NCBI RefSeq assembly: GCF_000154445.1
Contig: NZ_DS499566.1
Source of the DNA: Intestinibacter bartlettii
GTDB taxonomy: Bacteria > Bacillota > Clostridia > Peptostreptococcales > Peptostreptococcaceae
DNA length: 64,000 nt
Direction: 5' to 3' (one strand)
A program made the position numbers and the translations under genes. A model generated the notes under the pieces. It searched no databases, was not told where the DNA came from, and was given only the letters and a program-made list of their open reading frames with translations. Every line of letters begins with the position of its first letter. Position 1 is the first letter of the stretch. Positions 63,651 to 64,000 of the stretch are shown here, one piece after another.

Positions 63651-64000
63651 TTAATTATCTTGAATTAATTCATTCTTTCTTTTTTCCATTCTATGAATTA
63701 TTTTATTATATATAAACTTCAATTTTTCACTATCAATATCAGACAATGAATAATATTCAACTTCAATATTCCATGACACTTTTGAATACAAACTTATATT
63801 TTCATTATAGTTGATGTCACAATACTTTTTAATATCAAACCTATCATTAATATCTAGTATTGAAGTGTAGTCCAATTCCTTTAATATTTTTTTACTTAAC
63901 AATCCATTTTCAAATCTTTCTCTAAATACACTTTCATCTACTATAGAACTTTCTGAAAAATACCATACCAATTTATCTATAAACTCTGTATTTTGCAAGC
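63651..64000 (-). CDS. Hypothetical protein, partial (5' end outside the window)
   Basis: At least 115 residues of a minus-strand frame ending at 63651. The frame stays open to the right edge; a TTG at 63998 need not be the true start. The product is charged and soluble with many Ile, Glu and Asp. No motif or family is recognised. It is followed by a good terminator, so it is probably a genuine gene. Confidence 0.5.
   Translation of the reverse strand, partial: LQNTEFIDKLVWYFSESSIVDESVFRERFENGLLSKKILKELDYTSILDINDRFDIKKYCDINYNENISLYSKVSWNIEVEYYSLSDIDSEKLKFIYNKIIHRMEKRKNELIQDN

Noticed and set aside
1..64000. tRNA, rRNA, insertion sequence or phage attachment site
   Set aside because: No cloverleaf, rRNA signature, transposase or flanking direct repeats were seen while reading; absence cannot be proved without a search.

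Overview
The window is AT-rich, gene-dense DNA from a low-G+C anaerobic Firmicute. A Peptostreptococcaceae-type clostridium (relatives of Clostridioides, Paraclostridium, Romboutsia) is my best guess. It rests on base composition, an L-box and a T-box, a glutaminyl-tRNA synthetase, intracellular sugar catabolism fed by ABC import, and an NifV/isocitrate-dehydrogenase pair. I could not run a search, so the genus is open. I saw no rRNA, tRNA, insertion sequence or CRISPR array.

Layout. 1-8.6 kb: the end of a P1B metal ATPase with a CsoR-type repressor, a FabG-like reductase with a membrane protein, a polar amino-acid ABC importer, a methyltransferase, and a three-gene unit (zinc-ribbon protein, unknown, metallo-beta-lactamase fold). 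8.7-18.1 kb: a decaying type I restriction-modification locus (hsdM frameshifted, hsdS, hsdR). It carries two unrecognised genes between hsdS and hsdR, one with an 18-residue tandem repeat plus a C-terminal SH3-like domain. It also holds gene remnants and a broken Fic gene. 18.2-24.0 kb: a folate operon, pabA-pabB-pabC-NTase-folE-folP-folB-folK, in which pabB is frameshifted at an AT dinucleotide run. 24.2-33.5 kb: a sugar-phosphate-isomerase-like protein, then a sucrose/fructoside module (ABC importer, GH32 hydrolase, fructokinase, acetyltransferase) under a divergent LacI-family regulator with a clear operator. 33.6-41.7 kb: a dicarboxylate/glutamate symporter, isocitrate/isopropylmalate dehydrogenase, homocitrate/Re-citrate synthase, ornithine carbamoyltransferase behind a T-box, an RpiR regulator, an MnmM-like methylase and a pseudouridine synthase. 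41.9-45.3 kb: a lipoprotein, then lysC-lysA behind a lysine riboswitch. 45.5-64 kb: unknown and membrane proteins, glnS, a PD-(D/E)XK-like protein, a flavodoxin-ferredoxin, a lipid kinase, an Fe-S protein with homoserine dehydrogenase, two tiny ORFs, a Staygreen-family protein, an ABC-F ATPase, a divergent FtsZ-like protein with QueT, NhaA, an OB-fold membrane protein and MetA.

How the genes fit together. LysC, LysA, Hom and MetA are steps of the aspartate family: lysine through LysA, methionine through Hom and MetA. Lysine control acts on lysC-lysA through the L-box. The sugar module would import an unphosphorylated beta-fructoside, cleave it in the cytoplasm and phosphorylate the fructose. 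The restriction locus is the accessory part of the window. It holds most of the broken genes and the least explained proteins, and is the best place to look for something new, although I cannot show that it forms a functional new system.
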